A program made the translations under genes and the position numbers. This document shows, in pieces, positions 49,635 through 60,243 of a stretch of DNA of 64,000 nt. Each line of letters starts with the position of its first letter. Within the stretch, counting starts at the first letter, position 1. The stretch is from Thiorhodovibrio frisius (GTDB lineage Bacteria; Pseudomonadota; Gammaproteobacteria; Chromatiales; Chromatiaceae), in the NCBI RefSeq assembly GCF_033954835.1, contig NZ_CP121471.1, forward strand, positions 992,001-1,056,000, in the 5' to 3' direction. The notes under the pieces were generated by a model, which was not told the origin of the DNA, did no database searches, and saw only the letters and a list, made by a program, of their open reading frames with translations.

Positions 49635-50006
49635 TTATGAGGCTGCGCTTTTTGGATTTACACCGTATTTGTTCTGTCCGGGCTTGCTGTCTTGAACCAT
49701 AAACAAAAGCAGTACAATAGCACCAATGAAGGGTATGAGACCGATAAGTAACCACCAGCCACTTCTGTCGATATCATGCAGGCGACGCACAGATACCGCT
49801 ATACCTGAAATTAAAACGGCCAACATAAAAATGGCACCTAACAGGCCAATTCTTGCGTCAGGACTAAAGGTTCCGGTTGCACGATCAATGACAGCGAGGA
49901 AAAGACCGATGATGATGTTGAATAAGAAGAAATACCAATATTCTTTTCTTCCTGATCTCCCATCAAACACATTGTACTTTTTAAAGACGTCAATGTACCA
50001 ATTCAT
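49635..50006 (-). CDS. DUF805 membrane protein
   Basis: 123 residues. MNWYIDVFKKYNVFDGR-SGRKEYWYF and VRRLHDIDRSGWWLL are the DUF805 hallmarks, with four membrane segments. ATG 50006 is preceded by AAGGTGC; upstream in-frame codons are unlikely. The function of the family is unknown. Confidence 0.9.
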   Translation of the reverse strand: MNWYIDVFKKYNVFDGRSGRKEYWYFFLFNIIIGLFLAVIDRATGTFSPDARIGLLGAIFMLAVLISGIAVSVRRLHDIDRSGWWLLIGLIPFIGAIVLLLFMVQDSKPGQNKYGVNPKSAAS

Positions 50007-50869
50007 GTTTTGCACCTTACCTTCTGGCTTATAATATGGTCGGGTAGGCAACTGAGGCGTTGCTGCCGCCTAACGACAATCCTCAGCCGTTTGAGCGAAA
50101 GCGAAAATCGGTTTAGGCTAGAGCAGCTCACGAATGTATGCGACCACCTTTCGTGCTGGTTGCGGTCGGCGCAATTTCGATAGCTGCGCGGTATGGGGCG
50201 GTTGCTCGTTGGGTGGTGGTTGATGATTCATGGCGCGATCTTCATTCTAGAGATTGTGGGCTGGCATTAGCAGCGGTTGTCGCTTTGGTGTTGAAAGTCA
50301 CTCAAGCATAGTACAACCACATCTTCACCGGTAGTGCTTTTTCTGTGTTGCGGTTTGCGGCTAGCTAGAGGTTGTGGTGACGGCCGACTAATGGGCGGCA
50401 GGTAGTTCTCCGGGGTGGCCGAGACCATGAGCGGTAGGTGCATGAGTGTTCCAAGATCGGCTGGTGCTGGGGTAGGCCTTCGCAGGCTTGGTCGAAATCG
50501 GATCGAACTCAACAGTATGGCGTTCGGATTGGTTATCAGGGCCTGCTCTTGGTGGCGATCGTTCGGCTTTGCTCAGCGGCGAGTTTAACTGCCTGCTCAA
50601 GGAAATCAAAAGGTTCCATGTTCGCATTATTTCCGACTCATCCAAACGAAAGCGACCCACCCTCATTTGCTCCCTGCCTGAACACAGGCTTTGCCTTCTA
50701 GCCCCGTAGGGTTTGACCAGAGCTGGCTTTTTCGTGCGATGCTCGGCGCGGTGTCGGTACCCACTGCCGTGCCGGCTCGCTTTCAATCGGCTAAACTCGC
50801 CTCAAGCCCACCGACCCTTCAAAGAAAGACTCCCGGCGCCAATGGCACCGCGCGTTCGGCATTGCACTG
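50007..50869. other. gene-poor region, possible HEPN-like remnant on minus strand
   Basis: No intact gene is convincing. On the minus strand a 27-codon frame (50619 to 50536) reads MEPFDFLEQAVKLAAEQS, like the start of small HEPN-type proteins, and then stops. The plus-strand codons 50795-50869 form the open 5' end of the next gene without a usual start codon. Confidence 0.35.
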
Positions 50870-51664
50870 GTGGATGTCTTTGCCGATGCGCCCTGGGTGG
50901 TTGAACTTGAACTGGAAATGGCGTTGAAAAGCCAACTGCTTGATGTCGCCATTATCGAAGCCGCCGAACCGAGCATCCCGGACCGACCAGCGCCCGAGCT
51001 CCCCGATGGACTGGAGAACTTGCGGGCGCACAATCTACTGACCTACAAATCCCATCACGAAGCGCTCACCGCCTGGGTGCTGGACGAGCTGATCGGGCAC
51101 TATGTCAACTATCGCAAGCTGAAGGTCGATGTCAACGGCAAGCGTCACCCGGTCAGCGCCTTTGGCCTCTACGCCGTGGTCACAGGCTACCCCCACCCAT
51201 TCGCGCGTCATCACCCGCTGCAATCCACCGCCTGGCCCGGCGTTTACGATCTCCTCTGGGGTGCCCATCGGGTGCGGGTCATCGTGCTCAACCGCATTGC
51301 CCAGCATCCGCGCAACGCCGCTTGGGAACTGTTCGCCAGCGAGCAGGATCGGATGCGCCAGGGATGGGCGCACTACCGCGCGCGTCACCCAAACCCGAGC
51401 CGCAACGGCCACTGGGAACTGCTTGAACATCTCTACCGACTTTACCGATGCGAGGTACCTGAAATGGCCTACTCCATGGAACAATTTCTGCGAGAAACCC
51501 ATGAGATGGTGCTTGAAGAAGCCATCCGCAGTGATCCCGAGTCCGTGTTAAAGCGCTTTGATCCTGAGGATGTGCTCAAGCGCTACAATCCCGAGCAGCG
51601 CCTGCGGGGGCTTGATCCCGCTACCATTGAAGCCTGGCTGGCCGAGCAGCGCAGGGATCACTGA
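50870..51664 (+). CDS. Rpn/PD-(D/E)XK nuclease-like protein, 5' end possibly decayed
   Basis: 264 residues from GTG 50870. LLDVAIIEA, LPDGLENLRAHNLLTYKSHHEAL and ELIGHYVNYRK recall Rpn-like and related PD-(D/E)XK nuclease families of gammaproteobacteria and cyanobacteria, where D and ExK/TxK form the metal site. The C-terminal end has repeated D-P-E-x-V-L-K-R units (about 225-250). Coding-like sequence (DPSKKDSRRQWHRAFGIAL) continues 25 codons upstream to a TAA at 50792-50794 without a standard start. The true start may have been lost, or a shorter product may be made. The function is inferred only. Confidence 0.55.
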   Translation: MDVFADAPWVVELELEMALKSQLLDVAIIEAAEPSIPDRPAPELPDGLENLRAHNLLTYKSHHEALTAWVLDELIGHYVNYRKLKVDVNGKRHPVSAFGLYAVVTGYPHPFARHHPLQSTAWPGVYDLLWGAHRVRVIVLNRIAQHPRNAAWELFASEQDRMRQGWAHYRARHPNPSRNGHWELLEHLYRLYRCEVPEMAYSMEQFLRETHEMVLEEAIRSDPESVLKRFDPEDVLKRYNPEQRLRGLDPATIEAWLAEQRRDH

Positions 51665-51706
51665 CAGAATGAATTATGGATTAATGGTTCCAGGTTCGCT
51701 TTAATT

Positions 51707-51794
51707 CCCATAAATGGCAGAATCCGACAGCATATTCCATGCAGGGCAGCAGGTTACGCCGAGCTGTTGAGACCCTGTCGAGACAGGCAGTCGG
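51707..51794. repeat. dispersed repeat, copy B (about 88 bp)
   Basis: Direct-orientation partner of copy A (48428-48516). It lies 43 bp after the nuclease-like gene. The inner palindrome CCTGTCGAGACAGG is identical in the two copies. Confidence 0.75.
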
Positions 51795-52181
51795 TCAGCT
51801 CCGGACGTTGATTAGGCTCTGCCAAATCGTGTGATCCCCTTTGCCTTGGCGCACAGGAGTGCAACCTGCCGCGCGCAGCATGCGCTCCAACTCTGTCGCA
51901 AAGTTCGCTCCCAGTACGCGACCTGGCGCAAATCAGCCAGACGGCTTGTGGTTAGCAGCCGGATCGGGATCTCGTCATCCGCTGGACAGGCGTTCTCCGC
52001 CAGCATCTCAGGCACTCGGGTACGGACCAGCGTCCTAAACAGAAAACGTTCCAGGCTCGAATTTTAAGGGTCGAATTTTCGTCCAACGAACGACCCGGAT
52101 CGCTTCGGGCAAGCCTCAACCGCGCTCGCTCGGCAGAAGCTTGCCGACGGATCGCCAGGTTTGGTTCCCAAATCTGGCGGG
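51795..52181. other. gene-poor region with possible ORF remnant on minus strand
   Basis: An 84-codon minus-strand frame is open from 52063 to 51812 (for example LERFLFRTLVRTRVPEMLAE); the first usual start is GTG at 52015. It is not recognised, and its end is rich in Cys, Ala and Arg. It may be a remnant. AAAATTCGA occurs twice close together at about 52058-52079. Confidence 0.3.
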
Positions 52182-53330
52182 TCAAGCCTGATCATGAAGC
52201 CCCAAGATGACGCGAAATTCCTCGCCTACTTCTTCAAAAATCACTTGGCGATCATGAGTCACTGCCTCGCGATAGACCATGGGCAGTCCGCGTCCAAGCT
52301 TGTCGATGAAGCGCAGGTTTTCCATGAACTTAACCAGCACAGGGTTGACCGCGTAAGAGACCCCGCAGCGAAGCTTCTCGATGGTGACGGTATTGGGGAG
52401 TCGGCCGGGGCTGATGACCTCGATGCGGTCAGAAAACAGAAACACCCGGATGCGCGAGCCGTGGATGGCATAGTTGCGGTGCACGCAGGCATTGACCAGC
52501 AGTTCCCGAAACACCTTGTCGGGATAGTAATAATCGGTCGGTCGGGTCTTCGCGCCCTCAATAATTGATCCTTCGCGCAGGTTGTTTTTGATCACCGCGA
52601 GCGTGCCTTCGACCTGCCGATCCAGGGTGCCACCGATGACTTGCTTGTCGATCAGTTCCTCGTCGATTTGTGCCCCCGCGAAATGGGCAAAGGAGATGCA
52701 GGCATCCGACAGATACCGTTGCGGATTGATGCCAAAGACCAACAGCCCCGCCAGCGTTGGCAAGCGTTCTTCGGTCAGGATGTCGGTATTGATGAGTAAG
52801 CCGTCGCGGTTCTCATCCTGCTCAAAATCAACATCGTAGCGCTGGAAGTAGGCGTCGATTTTGCTCAAATCCAGGGACTGGATCGATGCCCGTTCCACCG
52901 GCGTCAGATCGAAGTGGAAAACGCCTGCCTGCTGAAACAGTCGCATGAGCTCTTGTTGGGTTGCTACCCGATTGGTCGAGCCTACCCGGACCAGAAATTG
53001 ATTGGTATTGGTCTGATAGGGCTTGTCTCGGCCCTTGGGAATATCGATCAGGAGGACGCGCTGATTTTCTAGACGCTCGATCGAGAGCCTTGCATCCAGC
53101 GCCGGCACCACATTATTGCGCGCGATGTTCGCCGCCCATTGTTCGTAATCGAGCTCTGTACCAATGCCGCTGACACGACCGTCATCCTCGACGCCGAGCA
53201 GAATGCTGCCGCCATCGGTGTTGGCGAATGCCACCATCTCGTGTGCCAGGCTCTCGGGTCGGACGGAGGCGGATTTGAATTCGACGGCAGAGTTTTCGCC
53301 TTGCCGCCAAAGATCGGTAATCGAGGGCAT
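52182..53330 (-). CDS. AlbA_2/Schlafen-like domain protein with C-terminal ATPase (HATPase_c_4)
   Basis: 382 residues. The N-terminal domain has AVEFKSASVRPESLAHEMVAF-type sequence and GGSILLGVEDDGRVSG, the AlbA_2 pattern. The C-terminal part has KVFRELLVNACVHRNY and DRIEVISPGRLPNTV, as in GHKL-fold helicase/transcription-regulator-like proteins. These proteins are often found in accessory or defence regions. ATG 53330 is the best start; upstream in-frame codons to 53504 enter the aminotransferase gene. The function is unknown. Confidence 0.85.
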   Translation of the reverse strand: MPSITDLWRQGENSAVEFKSASVRPESLAHEMVAFANTDGGSILLGVEDDGRVSGIGTELDYEQWAANIARNNVVPALDARLSIERLENQRVLLIDIPKGRDKPYQTNTNQFLVRVGSTNRVATQQELMRLFQQAGVFHFDLTPVERASIQSLDLSKIDAYFQRYDVDFEQDENRDGLLINTDILTEERLPTLAGLLVFGINPQRYLSDACISFAHFAGAQIDEELIDKQVIGGTLDRQVEGTLAVIKNNLREGSIIEGAKTRPTDYYYPDKVFRELLVNACVHRNYAIHGSRIRVFLFSDRIEVISPGRLPNTVTIEKLRCGVSYAVNPVLVKFMENLRFIDKLGRGLPMVYREAVTHDRQVIFEEVGEEFRVILGLHDQA

Positions 53331-53365
53331 GGCTTTTGGAGGTGCTAGAAGAGGCTTTCCATGAT

Positions 53366-54505
53366 TTAGATGGTGCGACTTTGCTCCGCAGCCAGTGCCA
53401 CCGCCTGCTCCAGATCCTCCATGGGCGTGTGGAAATGCGGTGAGAAGCGGATGCCGCCTCCGCGTGCGGCGCAGAGCAGGTTTTGGCTCATCAGCGCGCG
53501 CCATAGGGCTTGGTGATCCTCGATTCCGGGAATTTGGAAGGTCAGGATGCCGGCGCGTTGTTCGGGTGCGCGCGGGGAGAGCAGCTCAAAGCCTTGGGCG
53601 TCGATCAGCTCGATCAGGTGGTCGATGCGCTCTTTGATGGCCTGTTCGATCTGGTCCAGGCCGGTTTCTTCGAGCAGCGACAGGCTGGCCTCGAAGGCAT
53701 GGATGCCGAGCATGTTGGGGCTCCCGCATTCAAAGCGGCGTGCGCTGCTGGCCGCTTGCCAGTCGGTGCGGTCGAAGTCACCCATCTGCTCGACCATGTG
53801 CCAGCCGAATTGATGCAGCTTGAGCTTCGGGCGCAGCTCCGGGCGGCAGTAAAAGAGCGCGATGCCCTCGGGGCCGAGCATCCATTTATGTGCATCGGCA
53901 ACGACAAAATCGGCCGGCATGCGGCTGAGGTTGAAGGGGAGGGCGCCCAGACCCTGAATGGCGTCGATGCAGAGCAGGATGCCGCGTTCGCGGCAGGCAT
54001 TGCCGAGGCGTTCCAGGTTGAGCCGTCGGCCACGGGCATATTGCACCCAACTCACTGCCAGCAGCCGGGTGCGTGGGTTACAGAGTGCGAGCAGATCATC
54101 CTCGGGTGTCTGGGATTCGGAGAGCTTTAGTGGGCGCCACTCCACGTCCTGGTTGGCCAGCGACTGCCACACGATGCGGTTTGATGGGAATTCCTCAGCG
54201 ATGCCGACAATATTGTCGCCCGGTTGCCAGTCCAGTCCATGGGCGATCACCGACAGGGCCTCGGAGGTGCTCTTGGCCAGGGCGATGTCATCGGCTGAAG
54301 CTGCGCCGATCAGCCGCGCCAGGCGCTCGCGCAGGCGCTGTTCGGTGGCCTGCCAGTGCGGATAGCGGTTAGAGCCCAGGGTGGTATTTTCCTCGGCGAA
54401 GCGGCGCACGGCATCACTGGTGCGCTTGGGCCAGGGGCCGACAGCGGCATGGTTAAGGTGCAGCAGGTCGGGGGAGAGGTTGAATTCTGCCAGTGATGCG
54501 TTCAT
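53366..54505 (-). CDS. class V aminotransferase-fold PLP protein (cysteine desulfurase-like)
   Basis: 379 residues. The PLP lysine is in VVADAHKWMLGPEG; other marks are HLNHAAVGP at the start, KSTSEAL and ILLCIDAIQGLGA (aspartate and glutamine that hold PLP). The mobile cysteine loop of IscS/SufS is not visible, so desulfurase activity is doubtful. Its substrate may be an amino acid such as kynurenine or isopenicillin-like epimerase substrates. It is next to, and overlaps no, neighbouring genes. Confidence 0.85.
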   Translation of the reverse strand: MNASLAEFNLSPDLLHLNHAAVGPWPKRTSDAVRRFAEENTTLGSNRYPHWQATEQRLRERLARLIGAASADDIALAKSTSEALSVIAHGLDWQPGDNIVGIAEEFPSNRIVWQSLANQDVEWRPLKLSESQTPEDDLLALCNPRTRLLAVSWVQYARGRRLNLERLGNACRERGILLCIDAIQGLGALPFNLSRMPADFVVADAHKWMLGPEGIALFYCRPELRPKLKLHQFGWHMVEQMGDFDRTDWQAASSARRFECGSPNMLGIHAFEASLSLLEETGLDQIEQAIKERIDHLIELIDAQGFELLSPRAPEQRAGILTFQIPGIEDHQALWRALMSQNLLCAARGGGIRFSPHFHTPMEDLEQAVALAAEQSRTI

Positions 54506-54694
54506 TGCGAGCCTTCTGGTATGCGATAGTGATGCCGAGCATGCGCATGGCAGTGACAGCTTCTATAAATGGAAATTTAGGATAGCATACCGGCCCTAAG
54601 CCCTTTGATCTGAGCCCTTTCAATAGTGCGATAAACTCTGGGGCTTTCTCTATGACTGCGTGATTCTCAACAGCCCCACTGAAGAGCCGCCGAT

Positions 54695-57600
54695 ATGAGC
54701 GAAATTGCATCGACTCGACTGATCCAGGTTCAGAGATTGAGGTTTTTCTGCGGGTTGATTCTGCTTTGGTTGTTACTCTGGTTCAGCCCGATTGCGCCTG
54801 CCAGCACGCAGGTGGAAACGGCTGCCATCCCTCCAGCACTGACGCCCTGGGCGCCCTGGGTGCTGCGCGATGCCGACTGGCGGGACTGCCCGCTAGCGCC
54901 GGCATCCGTTACCAAATCGGCAGTTGGGAGTCAGGGGCGCCTCTGCCGCTGGCCTGGTATTTTGCAGCTGGAGGCGGACGCCGATGCTGGGCGTTTCACC
55001 CAGGATTGGCGGCTGTATGCTCCCGGCTGGGTGCCGCTGCCGGGCGATGAGCAAGCCTGGCCGCAGCAAGTGCGGGTAAATGGTGAAGCGCAACCGGTGT
55101 TGGCGCGCGAGGGGCGACCGGCGGTGTTTTTGCCGGCCGGGGATTATGCAATCAGCGGCACTTTCGTCTGGTCGCGACTGCCCGATGGGCTGCAATTGCC
55201 GGAGGTTCGCGCCCAGGTGCGGTTGCGCTCGGGTGCTGTAGACACATTCGCACCGCGCATTGATGCCGCCGGGCGGTTGTGGCTGGGTGCGGCGCCTAAT
55301 GCCGCAACCGATGTGGCGCCTGGGTCGGAGGACGGCAACGCCACGCGCGCCGATACCCTGGCGCTGGATGTTACTCGCCTGTTGGCCGATGGGGTGCCGG
55401 TGCGCCTCACCACCCGGCTGGATTTGGAAGTGTCGGGCCAACCGCGCGAGCTTCGATTGGACGGCGCGGTGCTGCCGGGCGCGCTGGCTTTGCGGATCGA
55501 CAGCCCGCTGCCGGCGCATCTTGATCAACAGGGACGGCTGCAATTACAGCTGCGACCGGGACGCTGGGTGGTGCAGGTCGAGGCACGCTATCCGGGCCAA
55601 CCAACGCGTTTTGAGCTGGCCGATGCCGAGGTGCCCTGGCCGACGCGTGAGGTCTGGGCTTTTCGTGCCGATCCGGCGCTGCGTCAGGTCGAGGTTAGCG
55701 GGGTTCCGGCGGTGGACGCGCGCCAGACCCGCCTGCCCGCCGACTGGCAGAGCCTGCCAGCTTATGGTCTGGAGGCAGGAGATGCTCTGGTCCTGCAACC
55801 CTTGCCGGCGGCGCGTGCTGGCCGTGAGCGGCTGCGCCTGAACCGTGATCTGTGGCTGGATTTCAGCGGTCGCGGTTACAGTGTGCGCGACAGTATTGAG
55901 GGCGAACTGGCCGGGCTGAGCCGTCTGGATGCCCGGGCGCCGCTGCGTCTGGGACAGGTGCGCGTGGATGGCATGCCGCGCCTGATCACGCGGCTCCCGG
56001 GGAGGGAGGAGGTTGCGGAGCCTGGGAGCGCTGAAGGAGCCGCCGATGCCTCCCCCGAAACGGACACTGAAATGCCCACCAAAGCAGTCCCCGCAGCAAT
56101 CAGCCAAGCGCCCACTGGCGTCGAAGTACGCGGCGAGCGCCTGTCTCTGGAAGCCGACGGTCGGCTGGAGGATTTGCGCGGTCAGCTGCCCGCATCCGGC
56201 TGGACAGTGCCTTTTGAAGGGATTGAAACCAGCCTTTACCTGCCGCCGGGTTGGGATCTGCTTGCGGCCAGCGGCGTGGATAATCTGCCCCAGACCTGGA
56301 TGGCGCGCTGGTCGCTGTTAGATCTTTTTTTGGTGTTGATTGCGGCTCTGGCTTGCGGGCGCCTGTGGGGCTGGCGCTGGGGTCTGCTGGCGCTGGTCAC
56401 TCTCACGCTGATCTGGCAAGAAGCGGATGCGCCGCGCGCTGTCTGGCTGAATCTGCTCGCCGCCGCCGCGCTGCTGCGGGTGTTGCCGGCGGAGGCGGGA
56501 CAGCAGGCACTGCGGCGAGCACGCGGTCTGGTGCAATGGTATTTCCGCGCCACCCTGCTGGTGCTGGTGCTGATTGCGCTTCCTTTTTTGTTGCAGCAAA
56601 TGCGTGACGGGCTTTATCCGCAACTCAGCATCGACGAGGGAAGCCGGATGGGCGCGGGCGTGGCGAATCAAATATTGGCAGAAAGGGCATTGCAATCAGC
56701 GCCAGCGCCCGCTGAATTGGCACGCTCCGCGCCTGCTGAGGGGGATTACCTGAGCCGCTCTGCCGGCTCGGCCTCAATGGCCAAATCAGTCGCGCCGGCA
56801 TGGAATGCGCCACCACCAGGGGCGGTCTTGCAAACCGGAGCGGGCGTGCCGGATTGGACCTGGAACGCTTTCCGACTGGAATGGAACGGCCCGGTGGAGT
56901 CCGATCATCAAATCTCTCTGTGGCTGCGCCCGCCGCTGGCCGGCCTGCTGCTGGCCTGTGTGCAGTTGTTGTTGGTTCCTTTGTTGGCGCTGCGCCTGGC
57001 TGGCGGCTGGCCGGCGGTGGTGGATGCCGGACGGACCTTGCGCCAAGGGCTGCATGCTGGCCAGTCCGCGCCGGGACAAACCGCGCGCCAGCGCAGTTCC
57101 GCGTTGAGCATTTTGGGCTTGGCTGTCATGCTCGGCGTCGGCGCCTGGCTGGTGCCGCCAATGGCGCAGGCGTCCAGGACGCCAGATCCCGCGCACGTCG
57201 CATCGCCCCCGCAACCCCAGGTGCAAGCTGCCCCCGCGCCTGTGGCACCCGTGCCGCCGGCGGAGGCGGCGCAAGCTGCCGCCATCTTTCCGCCAGAAAG
57301 CTTGCTGGATGCACTGCGCGAGCATCTGCTCTCCGCGCCCGAGTGCTGGCCGGAGTGCATCACCCTGACGCGCCTGCATGTGCAGCTCAGCGACGGCCAA
57401 CTGCGCTTGCGCCTGGATGTCGCGGCTGGCGCCGCCGGCGCGCTGCCTCTGCCGGGTGGTGAGTCCACCTGGTCGCCGCAACAGCTGTTGCTCGATGGGG
57501 TCGAGCTGCCGCAGGCACGTCGCACCAAAGATGGCCATCTGCTGGTCCCTGTGCCCGAGGGCGATCATCAAGTGGAACTCTCAGGGCCGCTGCCAGCCAC

Positions 57601-59314
57601 CGGGCGCATCGAGCTGCCCTTGCCGCTGGCCCCGCGCCTGGTGACCACCGAGCTTGACTCGGCCTGGCGACTCGAGGGCCGGCGCGCCAATGGTCAGGTT
57701 GGCTCGCAACTGCGGCTGGTGTCTTTGGCGGACTCGGACCCTGGTGGGGATGCCGGTGGGGATGCCGGGGCCGACTCTGATACAAGTTCTGGGGCGAACT
57801 CTGGCTTGGCCGCCGATGCTCTATCGGCATCGGCGGCCAGCGCACCAGCGCTGACCCCGCTGCTGCGCCTGGAACGCAGCCTGCATCTTGGGCTCACCTG
57901 GGACTTGCGCTCGCGCGTGCAACGATTGTCGCCTGCGGAGACCTCGGTCAGCCTGTGGCTGCCCTTGTTGCCGGGGGAGGCCGTGACCAGCGCCGAGGCG
58001 CAAGTAGTGGACGACCGGCTGCTGCTGTCTTTGGCGCCCGGTCAGCGCCAGCTTGAATGGTCGTCCCGACTGGCGCCATCGGAGCACTTGGCATTTCAGG
58101 CCAGCGACGACCCACGGCTGGTGGAGACCTGGTGTCTGGGTGTTAGCCCCTTCTGGCATCTGGAGACTGCTGGCATCGCCTCAGTCGGCGGTTGCGATCT
58201 TGGCGGCACGGCGGCGGACGCGGCAGCGCCTGCCCGGCAGTGGCGGCCCTGGCCGGGAGAGACACTGGAGCTGAATCTGACGCGACCGCAGGCGGTGCCC
58301 GGTCCGACCCTGACGTTGGATCAAACGCGCTATGCGCTCGAACCAGGACGGCGCGCGAGCGAGGCACGTTTGACTCTGAAAGTTCGCAGTAGCCAGGGCG
58401 GGCAGCACCCAATTGTTCTGCCAGCGGGCGCCGAGCGGCTCGAAGTGCGCATTGACGGGCAGGCGCGCGGGCTGGTCCTCAAAGATCAAAAAGTCGACCT
58501 GCCGCTGGTGCCCGGCGTGCAGCAGGTAGAGCTTCGGTGGCACCAGCCCGCCGGGCTCGGGCTGGGCTATCGTCCTGAGCCTGTGGATCTGGGCGTTGGC
58601 AGTGTCAATGCCATCACCGAGGTCTCGCTGGGTGCCGACCGTTGGGTACTCTGGACCCAGGGCGCCGGTGTCGGCCCGGCGGTGCTTTTCTGGAGTGTGC
58701 TCTTGGTGCTGGCGTTGCTCGCCTGGGGGCTGGCACGCTGGCGGTTGACACCTCTGGGTTGGCACGACTGGCTGCTGCTTGGCATCGGGCTCAGTCAAGC
58801 GGACATCTGGGTTAGTCTGCTGGTGGCCGGCTGGCTGCTCGCGCTCGGCTGGCGGCGGCGACTGGAATCTCAGCGCCTTGAGATCATGTCAGCCTGGCGC
58901 TTCGATCTCGCGCAGATCGTCCTGGTGGGCTGGACGCTGCTGGCCTTGCTAGGCTTGCTGGCCGCCATCCAGCAAGGGCTGCTCGGACCACCGCGCATGC
59001 AGATTGCTGGCAATGGCTCCAGCGCCGGGCTGCTGCGTTGGTACCTGGACCGCAGCGGGCCAGAGCTGGGCGAGGTGCTGGTCGTCTCGGTACCCATGCT
59101 GGCCTACCGGCTGCTGATGCTGGCCTGGGCGCTGTGGCTCGCGTTGCGACTGCTCGCCTGGCTGCGCTGGGGCTGGCAGGCGTTCTCCCAGCCGCTGTTG
59201 TGGCGCGCGCTGCCACCGATGATGTCGCGGGGTAAGACGCGTGCGCCGACTAAGCCGGATCATCATGGCGGCAATCAGGCTGGGGCCGATGAGTCCCTGA
59301 GCCTGGATATTTGA
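54695..59314 (+). CDS. large multi-domain membrane protein of unknown function (1539 aa)
   Basis: 1539 residues, not recognised. Layout: a signal/anchor at about 14-37; a periplasmic beta-rich region (40-530); membrane segments at about 540-635; a loop; further segments near 745-770 and 802-826; a second periplasmic region (830-1325); and a final group of membrane segments (1327-1492). Each periplasmic region opens with a similar module: CRWPGILQL...[16 protein letters not shown]...LPAGDY in the first, CWPECITLT...[17 protein letters not shown]...VPEGDH in the second, so it may have arisen by duplication. Ala/Pro-rich and Gly/Asp-rich linkers join the parts. It is a single gene with no obvious partner. 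A role in envelope assembly or transport is only a guess. Confidence 0.7.
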   Translation: MSEIASTRLIQVQRLRFFCGLILLWLLLWFSPIAPASTQVETAAIPPALTPWAPWVLRDADWRDCPLAPASVTKSAVGSQGRLCRWPGILQLEADADAGRFTQDWRLYAPGWVPLPGDEQAWPQQVRVNGEAQPVLAREGRPAVFLPAGDYAISGTFVWSRLPDGLQLPEVRAQVRLRSGAVDTFAPRIDAAGRLWLGAAPNAATDVAPGSEDGNATRADTLALDVTRLLADGVPVRLTTRLDLEVSGQPRELRLDGAVLPGALALRIDSPLPAHLDQQGRLQLQLRPGRWVVQVEARYPGQPTRFELADAEVPWPTREVWAFRADPALRQVEVSGVPAVDARQTRLPADWQSLPAYGLEAGDALVLQPLPAARAGRERLRLNRDLWLDFSGRGYSVRDSIEGELAGLSRLDARAPLRLGQVRVDGMPRLITRLPGREEVAEPGSAEGAADASPETDTEMPTKAVPAAISQAPTGVEVRGERLSLEADGRLEDLRGQLPASGWTVPFEGIETSLYLPPGWDLLAASGVDNLPQTWMARWSLLDLFLVLIAALACGRLWGWRWGLLALVTLTLIWQEADAPRAVWLNLLAAAALLRVLPAEAGQQALRRARGLVQWYFRATLLVLVLIALPFLLQQMRDGLYPQLSIDEGSRMGAGVANQILAERALQSAPAPAELARSAPAEGDYLSRSAGSASMAKSVAPAWNAPPPGAVLQTGAGVPDWTWNAFRLEWNGPVESDHQISLWLRPPLAGLLLACVQLLLVPLLALRLAGGWPAVVDAGRTLRQGLHAGQSAPGQTARQRSSALSILGLAVMLGVGAWLVPPMAQASRTPDPAHVASPPQPQVQAAPAPVAPVPPAEAAQAAAIFPPESLLDALREHLLSAPECWPECITLTRLHVQLSDGQLRLRLDVAAGAAGALPLPGGESTWSPQQLLLDGVELPQARRTKDGHLLVPVPEGDHQVELSGPLPATGRIELPLPLAPRLVTTELDSAWRLEGRRANGQVGSQLRLVSLADSDPGGDAGGDAGADSDTSSGANSGLAADALSASAASAPALTPLLRLERSLHLGLTWDLRSRVQRLSPAETSVSLWLPLLPGEAVTSAEAQVVDDRLLLSLAPGQRQLEWSSRLAPSEHLAFQASDDPRLVETWCLGVSPFWHLETAGIASVGGCDLGGTAADAAAPARQWRPWPGETLELNLTRPQAVPGPTLTLDQTRYALEPGRRASEARLTLKVRSSQGGQHPIVLPAGAERLEVRIDGQARGLVLKDQKVDLPLVPGVQQVELRWHQPAGLGLGYRPEPVDLGVGSVNAITEVSLGADRWVLWTQGAGVGPAVLFWSVLLVLALLAWGLARWRLTPLGWHDWLLLGIGLSQADIWVSLLVAGWLLALGWRRRLESQRLEIMSAWRFDLAQIVLVGWTLLALLGLLAAIQQGLLGPPRMQIAGNGSSAGLLRWYLDRSGPELGEVLVVSVPMLAYRLLMLAWALWLALRLLAWLRWGWQAFSQPLLWRALPPMMSRGKTRAPTKPDHHGGNQAGADESLSLDI

Positions 59315-59387
59315 ACCCGATTGTGCGCTTGGATTGGCGTGGTTGCGCAGCGCGAAGGCGAGAGTGCTCGATAATCAAAAGAGGCTG

Positions 59388-60086
59388 ATGATGACTGATA
59401 CTTCCCGTCCTGCCGTGGTGCTGTTAAGCGGCGGGCTGGACTCGGCCACGGTGCTGGCCATTGCAAAGGATCAGGGGTTTGCCCCCCACGCGCTGTCCTT
59501 TCGCTACGGGCAACGGCATTTGATTGAACTCCAGGCGGCTGCCCGGGTGGCCGAGGCGCTTGGGGCGGCAGAGCACCGCGTTGTGGCGGTCGACCTGGCC
59601 GGTTTTGGCGGCTCGGCGCTCACGGCGAAGATGGACGTGCCCAAGCATCGCGATGTCGGCGAGATTGGCTTAGGCATTCCAACCACCTATGTGCCGGCGC
59701 GCAATACCGTGTTTCTGTCCCTGGCGCTGGCCTGGGCCGAGGTGCTGGGCGCGACCGACATTTTCATTGGTGTCAATGCGCTGGACTATTCGGGCTACCC
59801 CGACTGCCGGCCCGAGTACATAGTCGCGTTTGAGCGCATGGCCAACCTGGCCACGCGCGCCGGGGTCGAGGGACGCGAGCGCCTGCGGCTGCATACCCCG
59901 CTGATCGAAATGACCAAGGCCCAGATCATCCGTTGCGGTTTGGCGCTTGGCGTGGACTACGGGCTCACCCTAAGTTGTTACGACCCAAGCCCAGAAGGCA
60001 AGTCCTGCGGCGGCTGCGATGCCTGCCTGCTCAGGGCCAAGGGATTTGCCGAGGCGGGAGTGGACGATCCAGTCGATGGGAATTGA
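59388..60086 (+). CDS. queC: 7-cyano-7-deazaguanine synthase
   Basis: About 232 residues. The PP-loop ATP site is [13 protein letters not shown] and the C-terminal zinc site has four cysteines ([19 protein letters not shown]). It turns 7-carboxy-7-deazaguanine into preQ0 with ATP and ammonia. ATG 59388 follows AAGAGG; ATG 59391 is equally possible. The queD-like and queE genes follow on the same strand. Confidence 0.96.
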   Translation: MMTDTSRPAVVLLSGGLDSATVLAIAKDQGFAPHALSFRYGQRHLIELQAAARVAEALGAAEHRVVAVDLAGFGGSALTAKMDVPKHRDVGEIGLGIPTTYVPARNTVFLSLALAWAEVLGATDIFIGVNALDYSGYPDCRPEYIVAFERMANLATRAGVEGRERLRLHTPLIEMTKAQIIRCGLALGVDYGLTLSCYDPSPEGKSCGGCDACLLRAKGFAEAGVDDPVDGN

Positions 60087-60243
60087 TTCGTCCAGTTTGC
60101 GATTGGTATAGAGGCGAATTCATTCTCTAACCACCAGCCGACCCTTTGCGCGGTCGCAAGGCGAAACCGGCTAAGCTGTGCGATCCTGCGCGCGACGCCT
60201 GCCGTTTTGTTGCGGGTACTGATTGTCTGCCGGGTCTGCCACC

